A stretch of 64,000 nucleotides of DNA from Cristatella mucedo (taxonomy: Eukaryota > Bryozoa > Phylactolaemata > Cristatellidae): NCBI GenBank assembly GCA_009760855.2, contig WPIO01000029.1, forward strand, positions 1,868,501 through 1,932,500, given 5' to 3'. The stretch's first letter is position 1, and every line of letters starts with the position of its first letter. Under the pieces are notes generated by a model. It had not been told where the DNA came from and searched no databases. It saw nothing but the letters and a program-made list of their open reading frames with translations. The translations under genes and the position numbers were made by a program. Of this stretch, positions 52,401 through 61,960 are shown in pieces.

Positions 52401-53408
52401 CTCCGCTTGCCTCCGCAGTGCCCACGGCGCGCGCCTGCTTGGAGCGAGCAGCTCCCGCGACTTCTTGGCGATGCGGGTCGTCCGATGGAACTAGTCAGAA
52501 CAGCAGGAGCAGCCCCACGTACACAGCAGCAGCGAAATGAATGTTAGTTTAGTCGCTGAGACCCCCGTCCCACCGTGGGTAAGGATTGGTAGTCTCAGTT
52601 CATCCAGAGCAATGGGAGAGCAAACAAAGACAGCACCGCTCCATTTAGGGGCTATTGCTTGACAGGGCCCCTAAATCCGCTAAGCATATGCATTGATGCT
52701 TTTCGAGCCATAGCGAGCACTGGCACAAATTGGTGAAGTGGGGAAAAACAGTACACACATAGGCGACTATTGCAGCTAAACCAAGAGATCAGGAATGTTA
52801 ATTCAGCCATCCCGGGCAGGAACTAGCCAGGCCTCGCCCAGCCCGGAAAAAGAACAATATCGATGCCCACTCGTCTGTGCTTTCCAGGTCCCTCCCCCCC
52901 CCCCATCGGCACTAGATAGCTACACTGCCCACAGGATCATTACCACACATGATCATTACCACGAATTCTGGTGGCCAAAGCCGCTCTATGAATGCCGGCC
53001 AGTCAAAGAATGCCAGCATCCCTAACAATGCCAGCAGCTCCAATAATGCCATGCCCCTAATAATGCCTTATGAATGCCGACCAGCGCTGAAGACAGCGAA
53101 CGGCAAGGCACCGTGCCTGCTTGCCGGGTCAGCTTTCAGGCTCGCTAGAATGTCGGAGCCAAGCCTGACTGGACGATTCGAATGCGATCATCGAGCCTGG
53201 CCGAGCACTCGGCTGCCCGCAGCATCCTTCACCTTGCATCCCTCGCACGAGCTGACGCCGTAGTGGTAGCCTGACGACTTATCCAAGCACACGACGCACG
53301 GCTTGTAGACCCGGGGAGGCGGTGGCGGCGAATCCTCACGATCTCCATCTGGCCCCCGACAGTCTCCATCGTTGGTGCTGGCCGGCAGCTGCATGCTGAT
53401 GGAGTTAC
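25328..53408 (-). CDS. RAR: Retinoic acid receptor-like nuclear receptor, 5' incomplete, seven exons identified
   Basis: Ligand-regulated transcription factor, expected to act in the nucleus as a heterodimer with RXR. Exons (minus strand): 53408-53233, 48889-48748, 48464-48268, 45992-45561 (or from 45746), 43860-43656, 34557-34399, 25428-25328. From the Met at 53394 the product is 465 aa. The DNA-binding domain (about 31-101) has Cys33/36/50/53 and 69/75/85/88 and the RAR P-box CEGCKGFF. The hinge carries [11 protein letters not shown]. The ligand-binding domain includes [39 protein letters not shown] and the AF-2 helix PPLVAEML, with only nine residues after it. Arg318 matches RARalpha Arg276, but the partner Ser287 is Thr329 here. 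The 142-, 205- and 159-nt exons equal, from memory, those of vertebrate RAR genes. Upstream exons were not found; the Met at 53394 may or may not be the start. Confidence 0.95.
25860..26010 (-). mobile_element. SINE B copy
   Basis: Minus strand. The plus strand shows TAGCAGCAAAACAACCTTAG, CACTTGCATTGGACAATG and CTCAAACCCACGGCCTTG (degraded B box). Confidence 0.6.
26405..26820 (-). mobile_element. Tc1/mariner-like fragment
   Basis: Related along its length to 50.4-50.95 kb (shared CTGCTGTGGCTGTAAAT and TTGACCAAYAATRACTTGA). No open frame. Confidence 0.6.
27135..27270 (-). mobile_element. SINE B copy
   Basis: Minus strand. The plus strand shows TTAGTGGCTATCACCTCACT, TGCAGTGGACAATAACGCAT and GACTCGAACCCACGACC (B box). 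Confidence 0.68.
28835..29495 (+). mobile_element. LINE-1 fragment with (ATT)n tail
   Basis: 5'-truncated copy with [13 protein letters not shown] and the conserved 3' UTR ending in a (TTA)n run at 29,464-29,494. Confidence 0.85.
29464..29494. repeat. (ATT)n at LINE-1 3' end
   Basis: Trinucleotide run forming the LINE-1 tail; equivalent shorter runs occur at 32.46 and 63.85 kb. Confidence 0.9.
29985..30132 (+). other. Unidentified exon-like stretch
   Basis: Between ATGTTAG|GCA and ACCGAAG|GTAATT lie 49 codons plus one base without a stop. They include [20 protein letters not shown] and [15 protein letters not shown], with non-random composition. Just upstream (29.83-29.94 kb) is another open stretch in a different frame with [20 protein letters not shown]. 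This may be a frameshifted DNA-transposon ORF or an exon of a nested plus-strand gene. Family not recognised. Confidence 0.3.
31030..32470 (+). mobile_element. LINE-1 copy, divergent, RT region to tail
   Basis: Encodes [18 protein letters not shown] (RT motif A region), an eroded FHGDDTHL in place of FYADDTQL, and later a decayed C-terminal part. It ends GGGCACTATAAAAACGATAC and (ATT)n. An older and more diverged subfamily than the 55.5 kb copy. Confidence 0.8.
34399..34557 (-). CDS. RAR: RAR exon f: helices 9-10
   Basis: 159 nt. Completes Asp380 and encodes [20 protein letters not shown] onward to [14 protein letters not shown]. The acceptor CTTGTAG|AT gives a gap-free match to RAR GDRxxLxxPDxV. 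A second AG 18 nt further in also keeps frame but would delete six aligned residues. Donor AAAG|GTACAC, phase 1. Confidence 0.93.
35311..36854 (-). mobile_element. Full-length Tc1-like DNA transposon, inactive
   Basis: 1,544 bp flanked by TA on both sides. Terminal repeats begin CACTCAAAC(G/A)(A/C)AAAAG at both ends. The minus-strand transposase N-terminal half is open (36504-36160): a helix-turn-helix start, a [10 protein letters not shown] stretch like the family GRPR..T..E linker, and [20 protein letters not shown]. The catalytic half is decayed by stops and frameshifts, though the [17 protein letters not shown] and [10 protein letters not shown] motifs remain. Inserted into or next to a LINE-1 tail. 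Confidence 0.88.
36857..37145 (-). mobile_element. LINE-1 3' fragment beside the Tc1 element
   Basis: Matches the 3' part of minus-strand LINE-1 copies (CTTTTTAAATGTCATGAAGT and GAAGCATACGAACTAAAAGA on the plus strand) and starts directly at the Tc1 right end, so the Tc1 probably inserted into it. Confidence 0.65.
38515..39125 (+). mobile_element. LINE-1 fragment
   Basis: Decayed RT C-terminal region: [20 protein letters not shown], then [16 protein letters not shown]. No tail present. Confidence 0.75.
42340..42386 (+). mobile_element. LINE-1 tail scrap
   Basis: Contains GTTCTCTGAGGGCGCTTTAT and CAAGTGCAATATTA, the family 3' end only. Confidence 0.5.
42775..42975 (+). mobile_element. SINE B copy
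   Basis: GTGGTAAGGTGCTCACACTT, CCGTGGGTTCGAATCATGC (B box), GACAGTGATAGCCACTC, then ATATAAATGAGGCTGTTGGG. Confidence 0.72.
43656..43860 (-). CDS. RAR: RAR exon e: helices 5-8 and beta turn
   Basis: 205 nt encoding [20 protein letters not shown] onward to [12 protein letters not shown]. It carries the carboxylate-binding Arg318 and Thr329. Acceptor TTGGTAG|ATT; donor GGTG|GTAGGT, phase 1. Confidence 0.95.
43861..45560 (-). other. RAR intron between exons d and e
   Basis: 1.7 kb. No transposon, repeat or coding signal recognised. Confidence 0.75.
45561..45992 (-). CDS. RAR: RAR exon d: low-complexity insert, helices 3-5
   Basis: The certain part encodes [20 protein letters not shown] to [10 protein letters not shown] (helix 3 to early helix 5), donor ATG|GTCAGT, phase 0. 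The 5' boundary has two phase-0 options: 45992 (GCTTTGCAG|ACG), adding an 82-residue Ala/Ser/Gly-rich insert, or 45746 (GTGCAG|AGC), giving 186 nt, close to the usual RAR exon length. The upstream acceptor has the better pyrimidine context. Confidence 0.82.
46945..47215 (+). repeat. Unassigned G-rich repeat, copy 2
   Basis: GATCTAGGATTTTCATCTAC, ACGTAGGGGGCAAGACCCTC, AAGATTGTCGTGTAGGGGGC, GTCCAGGTTGCTGCC and GACGCAAATGCC. Same order of blocks as copy 1. Confidence 0.6.
47395..47550 (+). mobile_element. SINE B copy
   Basis: ATAGGTTCGAGTCCAGGCAA (B box), CTTTACTTGTCACTGCAAGC, then GAATAGGCTGATG. Confidence 0.6.
48268..48464 (-). CDS. RAR: RAR exon c: hinge and helix 1
   Basis: 197 nt. Encodes [17 protein letters not shown] (basic T-box/nuclear localisation stretch), then a Ser/Asp-rich hinge, then [16 protein letters not shown], matching RAR helix 1. 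Acceptor TTTGGCAG|CC; donor TCG|GTGAGC, phase 0. Confidence 0.9.
48465..48747 (-). other. RAR GC-AG intron (283 bp)
   Basis: Bounded by GAAG|GCAAGCC and TTTGGCAG|CC. The reading frame and the [13 protein letters not shown] junction force the GC donor. It is the shortest intron in the gene. Confidence 0.88.
48748..48889 (-). CDS. RAR: RAR exon b: second zinc finger
   Basis: 142 nt encoding [20 protein letters not shown] onward to YEKGMSKE. The D-box CQKDGSC has five residues between cysteines, as in RAR. It ends in phase 1 at a GC donor, GAAG|GCAAGCC. Confidence 0.95.
50265..50425 (+). mobile_element. SINE B copy
   Basis: TAAGGCACTAGCACTTCATG, GTCATGGGTTTGAGTGCCGA (decayed B box), then CTGCTTGAGGGAGATAGCCA. 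Confidence 0.58.
50425..50950 (-). mobile_element. Tc1/mariner-like fragment with transposase C-terminal end
   Basis: Minus-strand frame 50808-50515 reads [25 protein letters not shown], matching the family WPSQSPDLNPIEHLWNDINR region just after the last catalytic residue. Asp and Ile of DLNPIEH are changed. The rest is decayed. Confidence 0.78.
51684..51735. repeat. CTG-rich tract
   Basis: Imperfect CTG repeat (CAGCTGCTGCTGCCGCTGCT type). A CAG-rich tract of opposite sense lies at 52,073-52,110. Confidence 0.8.
51865..52015 (+). mobile_element. SINE B copy
   Basis: GAGATGCTCACTCTTCATGA, GCAATCCTTTATTGCCAACT, GCAAGCAGTGGTGATAGCCA, then TTAGGCTGCTGAATCAGC. Confidence 0.68.
52975..53085. repeat. 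Degenerate AATGCC repeat
   Basis: AATGCC recurs about seven times at 10-20 bp spacing (for example GAATGCCGGCC, CAATGCCAGCAG, TAATGCCATGCC), a short decayed minisatellite beside RAR exon a. Confidence 0.7.
53233..53408 (-). CDS. RAR: RAR exon a: end of A/B region and first zinc finger
   Basis: Encodes [14 protein letters not shown], an acidic and Pro-rich spacer (REDSPPPPP), then [20 protein letters not shown] and SSCEGCK. Donor AAG|GTGAAG, phase 0. The proposed acceptor TGATCGTTAG at 53409-53410 leaves two bases plus NSIS before the Met at 53394, so the upstream boundary is tentative. A start codon here with an upstream non-coding exon is equally possible. Confidence 0.88.
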
Positions 53409-53694
53409 CTAACGATCAGCAAAAAGCCAGCTGAACGTTCAAGCTGTTTTGCACTTGGGCTTCAGCATTGGCACTCGGCCTGCGGGCAGCGGTGGCAACG
53501 TTCGTGTGCACTGCATTACCCCCACCCCAATACAGTCACGCACTGCTTATATCGACAAGGGACACTGCCTCGTCGAAAGAAGTTACCATTAACTAGCTGC
53601 CTGTTAAAATGTGGTCAAAAAAAAGGATCACGTGCATGCAACAGAAGTGTTCAATCGTCGGCATCGACCTGCGCCTGCCACGGGCAGGCTTCGG
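53409..53694. other. Upstream of RAR exon a, nothing recognised
   Basis: Expected RAR intron or 5' sequence on the minus strand. No A/B-domain exon could be recognised here. Confidence 0.5.
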
Positions 53695-54112
53695 AACAAT
53701 GGCCACAAAGAGCCCTAGCAAGTACGACATGCTACGAAAAGAAGACTCGCAGTGAGTAGCATAGAAGTAGCAGCTCAGGACTGCTGAAAAGGATGAGCCA
53801 TAGTCGGCAGTAGGAGAGTAGTTGTCGTGTAAAAATTGTGGAAGCGAGTTCCTCAGTCTAGGACCTGCAGAGCTACAGCTTATGTCGCCAACGGTCTTTA
53901 AGCGGAGGAATGGAACAGCTAATTTATTGTCCACGCAGGACCTGAGGACACGAACAGGCTGAAACTTATGCAGCAGCTCAGCTAGGTACAAAGGAGCCAA
54001 GCCGTGGCAGGCCTTCTGGGTCAGCGTAAGAACTTTGCTCTGTATCCGTTGCTCAACCGGCATCCATCCTAGCTCTTTTAGCAAAGGAGACACGTGGTCA
54101 AACCTCCCTAAA
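53695..54112 (-). mobile_element. LINE-2 family fragment, minus strand
   Basis: MSPLLKELGWMPVEQRIQSK, then APLYLAELLHKFQPVRVLRS and PRLRNSLPQFL. Truncated at both ends, with no 3' tail. Confidence 0.87.
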
Positions 54113-54194
54113 AAAAAGCATCCCTAGCAGCCCTGGCCAGAGAGCTGATTTCTTTAACTGCTATACCGTCATCAACCAAAGCCTAACGTTACTC

Positions 54195-54745
54195 AAAAAC
54201 TGGAAAAGTGGGTCGGCTAGCATATCTCCAGTGGCATCTGTCCGAAATCTGGGTGTGCTACTCCAAAGTGACCTTTCACTAGACGACCACATCAGCTCCA
54301 CAGCTAAGTCGGCCTACTTTCAGCTTTGTATCACCGCAAATATTATTTGGGCCTGCTTAGACGTGATACCCGAGCAATGTTGATCCATCCATTTGTGACA
54401 TCCTATCTCGGCTTTTTCAACTCATCACTTGCAGGTCTCCCAGCCTAAGCCATAAGATGCTTATAGTTGGTGCAACTCTGCAGATAGGCTTGTCTGTCTT
54501 AAACGTCGAAACTGCCACTTTAAATCACTTCATACCGAACCTGCACGGGCTCCTCATCAAGCAGCATATCCATTTTAAGGCTTTGACACTCTCTTGTATG
54601 TCATGCTGTTAACTCAAGTCGTTTAGCTGTGCTACTAACCAACCTCCAATCCTTTGGCGACAGCATGGTCAGTTCGAGTGCTCCTAAAGCCTGGAACTTA
54701 CCCACGACTGATGTCACGACATCCCCTTACTTGATGACCATTTTT
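54195..54745 (+). mobile_element. LINE-1 fragment
   Basis: Decayed RT C-terminal coding region (ASVRNLGVLLQSDLSLDDHI, then SSTAKSAYFQL) with several stops. Confidence 0.75.
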
Positions 54746-55545
54746 ATTAGTAAGCACATCTGCAATAGGCCGGCTCCAGACTACTGCCTTCAAAAAAAGC
54801 ATAAGGTCGCACGGCAAGCATCTACCGATAGCAGCCTTTTGCAGTGATGAAACAATTATTACAACATGAACGCTTGCCATCCACCCATAGAGTTTGCAGA
54901 GCATCGACTGTGTGCTCTGCCATCTTTTTGGGATGCTTGACATCTAAACCATTTTAAAAATCTATCATTGAAACGCTATCAGCTACTAATACACATGCTT
55001 AGAATAGACAGTATATAGAAAGTCTTACAGCAAATAGATTAGATACTAACTATGATGGATATTAGAATACTAACTAGATACTAACTGCAAAGCCCTGCAA
55101 TCTGCAGTATGACATTCACCATCAGTGCCACTGAACGTTCAAGAATAACGGCCAGAGTTAACCGAACAAACTCGTTTCTGGGCTAGTATAATTCTGCATC
55201 ATCGATTTACTTCAAAACGAACTAAAAATTCTGATGAAATAGTGGTCTACAGCCATGAGATATGCCTTTAGCTGACCAGTGAGGCTCTAGAATCAGCTGA
55301 CCTTTTAACCAATTGGAGAGAACAGTAATTTGGGTAAGTCGTAAATTACCCAGCCAGTGATGTGTGCCTGCAAGCCTAGCTAGCTACACATGAGTGTCAC
55401 ATGAAACCACTATGGAAAACTGGAGACAAAAAAGACGCCATGAGTTAAACTTGCCTTCCAAAAGTTTCTACATGCCTTGCCCATCGATCGGAGTCCGGTT
55501 ATTGTTAATGCCGGTATTAGAGTAGGCAATTAGACTACACTAATT
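54746..55545. other. Intergenic or RAR 5' intron, nothing recognised
   Basis: AT-rich, no conserved motif on either strand. Confidence 0.55.
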
Positions 55546-58170
55546 AATAAAAAATAATAATAATAATGCACTTGATAAAGCGCCCTCGGAGAATTTAATC
55601 TCTTTCTAGGCACTTTACATTTGCTGCAAAGGGAAACGCGATTGAATGATGAGTGACATCATGATTGATAAACAACATGAATAACATGGTTAGGGGTGGC
55701 ATGCACAGCTTCAACTTGCAAGTGTGGTCCGTGGCAGCATGCACATTGCCAGCAGCCGTAAACACGCGAAGGGCGAATCACAGGGACCCACTAAATGCTG
55801 TCTTAACTAAATAGGTGTGTTTTCAAGTTCCTTTTAAATGTGGTCAAGTCAGGGGATGTTCTGACGTAAGTCGGGAGTGAGTTCCAGGCTTTGTGAGCAT
55901 ACGAACTAAATGCACGATCTCCAAAGGATCTGAGGTTTGTACAAGGTATTGGTAAACTGTTGGATTCCGAAAAGCGGTGGTACGATGCTTGGCCTGGTGG
56001 GGGAGTACATCTGAGAGATAGGCTGGAGCCAAAGAATGAAGTGACCTCAAAGTGAGCTACAAAATCTTAATGTCGATCCGTTGCTTGACTGGTAGCCAGT
56101 GCAGGTCGGTGAGAAGTGGTGTGATGTGGCAACTAAGATGCTCATGACAGACAAGCCTAGATGCGGAATTTTGCACCAGCTGTAATTGCTTGATTGCATA
56201 TGCCGGTAGGCCAGCAACCAGTAAGTTACAGAAGTCAGCAAGCAGTGAGTTACAGAATTCGACATGTCACAAATGCATGGACCAGCTTAGACGTGGTATC
56301 CTTATCTAAACAAGCCCAAATTGTAGCAATGTTATGTATCTGAACGTATGCAGACTTGACTGTGGAGCTGATGTGGTCGCCTAACGAGAGGTCACTTTGG
56401 AACATGACACCTAGATTTCGAGCTGATTCAACAGGAGATATGCTGGCAGAGCCAACTTTGAGCGTCAGCCTTTCCAATTTCTGAACCACGCTGGGTTTGC
56501 CCATAACTAGTAAGTTAGTTTTATCATCGTTTAGTTTTAGAAAATTTGCTGCCATCCATGTGGGGATGTCATCAATACATGCAGCAAGTGAGTTGAGAGA
56601 ATTCGAGGTGCTCGAAGGCTGGGAGCAATCAAAGCAAAGGCACAACTGAGTGTCATCCGCATAGAAGTGAAAGCCTAGATTGTGCTTGGCAATCACATCA
56701 GCAAGAGGGAGAGTATAGACCGTGAAAAGAACCGGACCTAGCACGGAGCCCTGAGGTACCCAATATTTCAGAGGTACCTCGGATGATCTTTGTCCATTCA
56801 CATCAATACTCTGGAGTCTCCCACTGAGATAGGATCTGAACCACTTCAGAGCAGTGCCAGTGATGCCCAGGCGAGATGAGAGGCGCTCTAGAAAAACTTT
56901 GTGATCGATAGTATCAAAAGCTGCCGAAAGATTGAGCAAAACAAGCAGAGACACTCTACCCATGTCTCCATTCCTAAGTAGGTCGTTGTACACCCTAAGC
57001 AATGCTGATTTTGTGGAGTGATTAGCTCTAAAGCCAGACTGGAACTTACTAGCAAGGTTTGAAGTTTCAATATGAGTTCAGCTGGTCCGCCACCACCCGT
57101 TCCAGTGTCTTTGATAGGAATGGTAGAAGGGAGACTAGGCGGTAGTTGCTTAAGTTCTCTTGGTCTAGTGTCGCTTTCTTGAGAAGTGGCCTGACTACAG
57201 CTTTTTTGAAAGGTGCTGGGACATGACCTGAGGCTAATGACATATTAATGATGTTAGTTATGTATGGCAGCAGCAGATCAATGCAACGTAGGAGCAGGAC
57301 AGTGGGAATAGGGTCCAGACGACTAGTTGTCTTCTTTGATTGGGATATGAACTTCAGGACGAGATAATTAGTGACCTGCTTAAATGTAGACATTGAGGCG
57401 CAGCCAAGAATCGGGGACAGCATTCTAGGGAGGATGTTGTCATCGCAGGGATGGACTCCCTGATCATGTCTATCTTCTGCACAAAGATTCGAGAGAAGCG
57501 ATCGGCTAGATCATCAAAAGGATCATCGGGTCAGGAGCTAATCTGGGAGTGGTTGAGGAGATGGTTGATCGTCGACATCAGCATTTTTGGATTGTGCATC
57601 TGTGATTCAACGTTTTTATAGAAGCTAGACTTGGCCTTTGCTAGGATCGATCGGTACGACCTACAGTAGTCTTCATATGCCTGTCGATGGACAATCAGCC
57701 CTGATCTTGTGTATGCTTTTTCAAGCTTTCGTTTAGTAGACTTGGCTAGTTTAATGTCTGTGGTAAACCATAGGCCGTCTGGGCGAGGGCGCACAGTGCG
57801 CTTAGTCAGAGGTGCAAACTCGTCGAGCGTGTCAGCTAGTGTCGTGTTATAGCTATCTACCAATGATGACAGATCGGAGGGAGGACTGAGCAGTAGAGGC
57901 GAAGCAGATATTCTCGCACGGACAGCATCGATGTCAATGGTCTTGAGGTTTCGTTCCGTTTCTTGAGGATTCACAGGTTATTTTAGAGGAAGAGGCAGGC
58001 ACACACTGTAGATTGAATGAGATCGGCATGTGGTCAGATAAGCAGGATTTGGTAATAATTGGTGATGACAAAGTGCAGTTGTATGAGAATATCTAGTCGA
58101 GTGTGTGACCCTTGATGTGAGTAGGGCCATGATTTAAATTGTAATGATCTGTCAATACAAGTTTGCCTTA
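55546..58170 (-). mobile_element. LINE-1, longest copy (endonuclease end, RT, 3' tail)
   Basis: Non-LTR retrotransposon of CR1/L2 type. On the minus strand, in order: the end of the endonuclease domain (GHTLDILI near 58.1 kb), a linker with SLVDSYNTTLADTLDEFAPL (57974-57531), RT fingers with PAPFKKAVVRPLLKKATLDQ (57423-57067), RT palm with [19 protein letters not shown] and FYADDTQL (57002-56250), the C-terminal region and an (ATT)n tail. Frames are broken between the blocks. The first catalytic Asp of motif A is Asn (NLSAAFD; codon 56933-56931), so it is inactive. 5'-truncated. Confidence 0.93.
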
Positions 58171-58419
58171 GGCCAGTTTGCAACGTTTGGCTCGGTGAAT
58201 AACTGCTTTGGCCGGCATCCGAGTCAGTGGCTCCCGTGTAAACGGATGGGTATTACGGTCACGTGACAATTCCCTGCCCTCTTGGAGGCCATACAAAAAA
58301 ACCTATTTATGGCTCCTTTCGTCACCGACGATGCCTCGGCCAATGGTGAGCTTCGGTACCTGGATGTCTCGTTGACTTGTTGGGGCCAGCCCGTGCCATA
58401 TTGACACTCGGTACTCGAT

Positions 58420-59075
58420 CAGAACATGTCGCCAGATGCACAGCTTTCTGGATATATAAGAGCAGTTTTGATATCGATACATGGAGATGGCAACTCAAAC
58501 CTAGAGATCGTGAGGGGACTGAAGATCTCAGAGGACACTGTTAGGAACAGTATTAGGAAACATCTGGACAATTGTAGCACTGAGTCACTGCCAGCTCTGG
58601 TCGCCCTCGAGTAACTTCTCTGAGGGAGAACTGGCTCCTGAAAAGCATGGCTCTGAAGGACAGGTTTGACACTACTAAAATGAACTACAAGAGTCTCTGC
58701 CAAGCTACCAGAACGGTCGTAACCCAAAATACAGTGAGTAGATGGCTTAACGAACAAAGACAGGATGCATGACTGGCCAAGTGCAAATCATTGCTGACTG
58801 TATACCACAAAAAAGCAAGGCTGGGTTTTGCTCGCCGATACCAGAACCGGACAGCTGAGCAGTGGAGCAGAGTGCTGTGGGCTGGTGAGCCCAAATTCAA
58901 TCTCCTTGGCTGCGACAAAAGGAGGAACTATGTTCGCCGGCAAATAGGTGAAGCGTATGTGGATGGTTGTCTGCAAAAGACCGTGAAATTCGGTGGTGGA
59001 AGTGCAATGATATCAGGTTGCTTCTCTGCTTCCGTTGTTGGGCCTCTGCACAGAATTCAAGGAATCAATATATGT
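58420..59075 (+). mobile_element. Tc1/mariner-like fragment, transposase 5' two thirds
   Basis: N-terminal ILEIVRGL-type helix-turn-helix (SNLEIVRGLKISEDTVRNSI). After a frameshift: KARLGFARRYQNRTAEQWSR, VLWAGEPKFNLLG (first catalytic D is G in WSDESKFNLFG), NYVRRQIGEAY, KFGGGSAMISGCFSASVVGP and LHRIQG. Stops abruptly at about 59,075; no right end seen. Confidence 0.87.
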
Positions 59076-59929
59076 CACAATTACAATCATCGTCAGAAAT
59101 CACAATCATCACCAACATTGTCGTCAAAATCCATCACAGCCATAATCAATGTTGATCGTAATCTCTCATTCGTGTTGGCTGACAGGTTTGGGTTGTGGCC
59201 CATAGGCATCCACAATGATTTCCCAACCGCTCACGGCCTGCTGCGCACTTCCTTTCCAGCCTGCCCTTTTTTGTCTTCACCCAAACCTAGGCCCACCATC
59301 AGTCTACTGTCCACACCCCATGCCACGTCAGTTTCTGTACAACTATTTGCTGCAGAGCCCCTTAACCGTAATATCTACTGATTGATCTACCCTAATGATT
59401 TCACTAGGTTACAGCCGACTCTTCACTTCCATTAACCACCCAATTATCAACTTACATAGGTTGAATGACCCATCATTTTTCGCAAAAAATATGAGCTATA
59501 AACTACTGCAGCAGCTACTCACTGGTCCTACAAGCTCTCTAGATCTATGCTTGACACTATAATTATGTCTAGGGATGCCTGCCGTTGAACGTACATTAAG
59601 CCACCCACCAGTGCAGTAACTATCAAACCTAATCATCTGATGCTACCGCCATTGAAAAATTTTCGGCTAATCTAGTCAGTACACCATAGCTTCACTATGT
59701 GATGCACTGTCCCCCTCTCGTCGGTCGAAAAAGAGTTGATATGACACTTGCCTTCACATTTGGAGGTCGTGAGCTTAGCTCCCGTAGACGACCAGACATA
59801 TCAGTCTTTCTTTTTAGGGCTACGAAATCCTGCCACCAGACATGTCAGTCATTCCTTGTAGCACTACGAAATCCTGTCACGTGTTGCAGCATTGTGTTAC
59901 AACAAATAGTCGTGACTGGCTGCTCACAA

Positions 59930-60020
59930 TGTTCACGCCGGCAGTGAGATGCTCGAGCTACATCCAGGTCGTGAGTTCCTCTTCTTCGGCAGTCAATAAT
60001 CTCCGGCCCACCACAAGCGA
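59930..60020 (+). mobile_element. Possible SINE B fragment
   Basis: CAGTGAGATGCTCGAGCTAC, then CCAGGTCGTGAGTTCCTCTT resembles the SINE B head, but the body is not recognisable. Confidence 0.3.
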
Positions 60021-60689
60021 ATGAAAGTCACTAAGGCTTTTTTGCTAGTACATAACTGCGGCTGCTAATATCCCATTCTACGATAGTTTACTCGCTGACG
60101 TTGCATAAATTATGAGTCTTGAAGGCCTAAGCACTAGATATGCTAAGGGCGTGAGTGAGGTGATGCAGGTAGCACCGACAGCTCTTATGCTTGATGGCAC
60201 TTTATCTACTACGCTTTACCTTTTAAAGTAAAATGGCTGATTTAAGACTCCCCTAGGTGCTACTTGGTTCGTGTAAAGAGCTGTGTCTAAGTTGGAGGCT
60301 TCCAACAGCCTGCAGCATAGCAAGCATAATTGTATGATATTTTTTATGCAATATTTGAGCTTTTGAAATACTGTTTTCAATTGAGTAAATGAGCATGTTA
60401 CTGCAATATAAAGGCAAAGTCTGCCCAGAAACCCCATCCACCTCCCGAAACTGCTAAATACCTAGTGTGGATGGTTTCATATAAGAGTTGTGCAAGAAAT
60501 TCCATGACCAATTGGCAGACTAATGGCTTGCCTAAGATCCCAATATCACTAATTCAGGCTGCCTTGCAGCATCGTCTTTCCAAGTGTGGCTTGTAGAAGC
60601 GTTATTACATGAACTAATACATTTACTTATCATCCCAATGACACACGGCTGGCATTAACGAGAGCCGTACAGCAACTCCTGGATGCCAG

Positions 60690-60772
60690 AACAACTTTTG
60701 CCGCAACTGCAAAGTGTCTGGGAAAAGATTTAGTTCTCTTAGAGCAGTATAAAAATGTCTTATTATGTCAAA
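60690..60772 (+). mobile_element. LINE-1 tail scrap
   Basis: Contains CTGCAAAGTGTCTGGGAAAA, then TTAGTTCTCTTAGAGCAGTA, a diverged family 3' end. Confidence 0.5.
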
Positions 60773-61077
60773 ATGCAGCCCAAGGTGAATTCATTGAGAA
60801 CTGTTGTCATTATTCCTGGGCCGATCATATGCAGGGATAATTGTCTGGCTAACTATGCCGATCCCTAGTGCTGTAGTCACAATGTGTCCATGATAAAAAC
60901 AGCCAATATAAATTCGTTCAGGACCAGGAGGAACCTCGAGAGAAGAGCAGAGAAGAGTAGGCAAACAGAGAGAGTACAGAGGCAGTTAGATCTACGATGG
61001 AGAAGAGCAAATGAGGATAAACTTGCACGGAAGTACCCAGGAAGGGAAACAGGGAGGAGATGAGAGAAAGAGGTGAC

Positions 61078-61099
61078 CCCCCCCCCCCCCCCCCCCCCC

Positions 61100-61100
<1 letters not shown>
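61078..61100. repeat. Poly-C run (23 nt)
   Basis: Uninterrupted C tract immediately before a SINE A copy. Confidence 0.95.
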
Positions 61101-61570
<470 letters not shown>

Positions 61571-61794
61571 AAGGTATCATAAACAAATATTTGACGGTCG
61601 AAAAAGATTTTAAGTATTTTCTTGACATTCCCCCTGAACTGGCAAGTGGAACATGCAGCAGTGAAGGCGCCCAGCAGAACCACAGATTAGCTAGCGAGTC
61701 TATGGGTGCATGACGGGAGCGCGAAGCTTTGGGTGCTGCTGCCAAAAATTGTAAAGCACCTGATAGAAGCATGCGATAGAAAGAAAAGCATTTT

Positions 61795-61960
61795 TCTGTG
61801 AAAACGAACTGATTAGAAACCCCTTGCTTTTGCTAAGAAAGTACCGGAAGCCACTCAGGCTTTGACTGCACTATAGAAAACTATCCAGTGTAATGCCCAG
61901 TTAGTCGGTGCCACTTTGAGGACTTACATTAGGTAGATGCATTACATTTTTGTTGGTTAC
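61795..61960 (+). mobile_element. LINE-2 family 3' end
   Basis: Matches the last 150 bp of the other copies (CTATAGAAAACTATCCAGTG, then GAGGACTTACATTAGGTAGA and TGCATTACATT). Confidence 0.55.

Larger units (their letters stand above)
48890..53232 (-). other. RAR intron between the two zinc-finger exons
   Basis: 4.3 kb. Contains SINE B copies (50.27-50.42 and 51.87-52.02 kb), a Tc1-like fragment (50.4-50.95 kb), CTG/CAG-rich tracts (51.69-51.74 and 52.07-52.11 kb) and a degenerate AATGCC repeat at 52.99-53.08 kb. Splitting the two fingers at this point is standard for RAR genes. Confidence 0.85.
59076..61077. other. Repeat-poor stretch
   Basis: Apart from a possible SINE B scrap (59.93 kb) and a LINE-1 tail (60.7 kb), I see no feature. 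Confidence 0.5.

Noticed and set aside
58419-58757. 112-codon minus frame
   Set aside because: Antisense of the Tc1-like transposase fragment.
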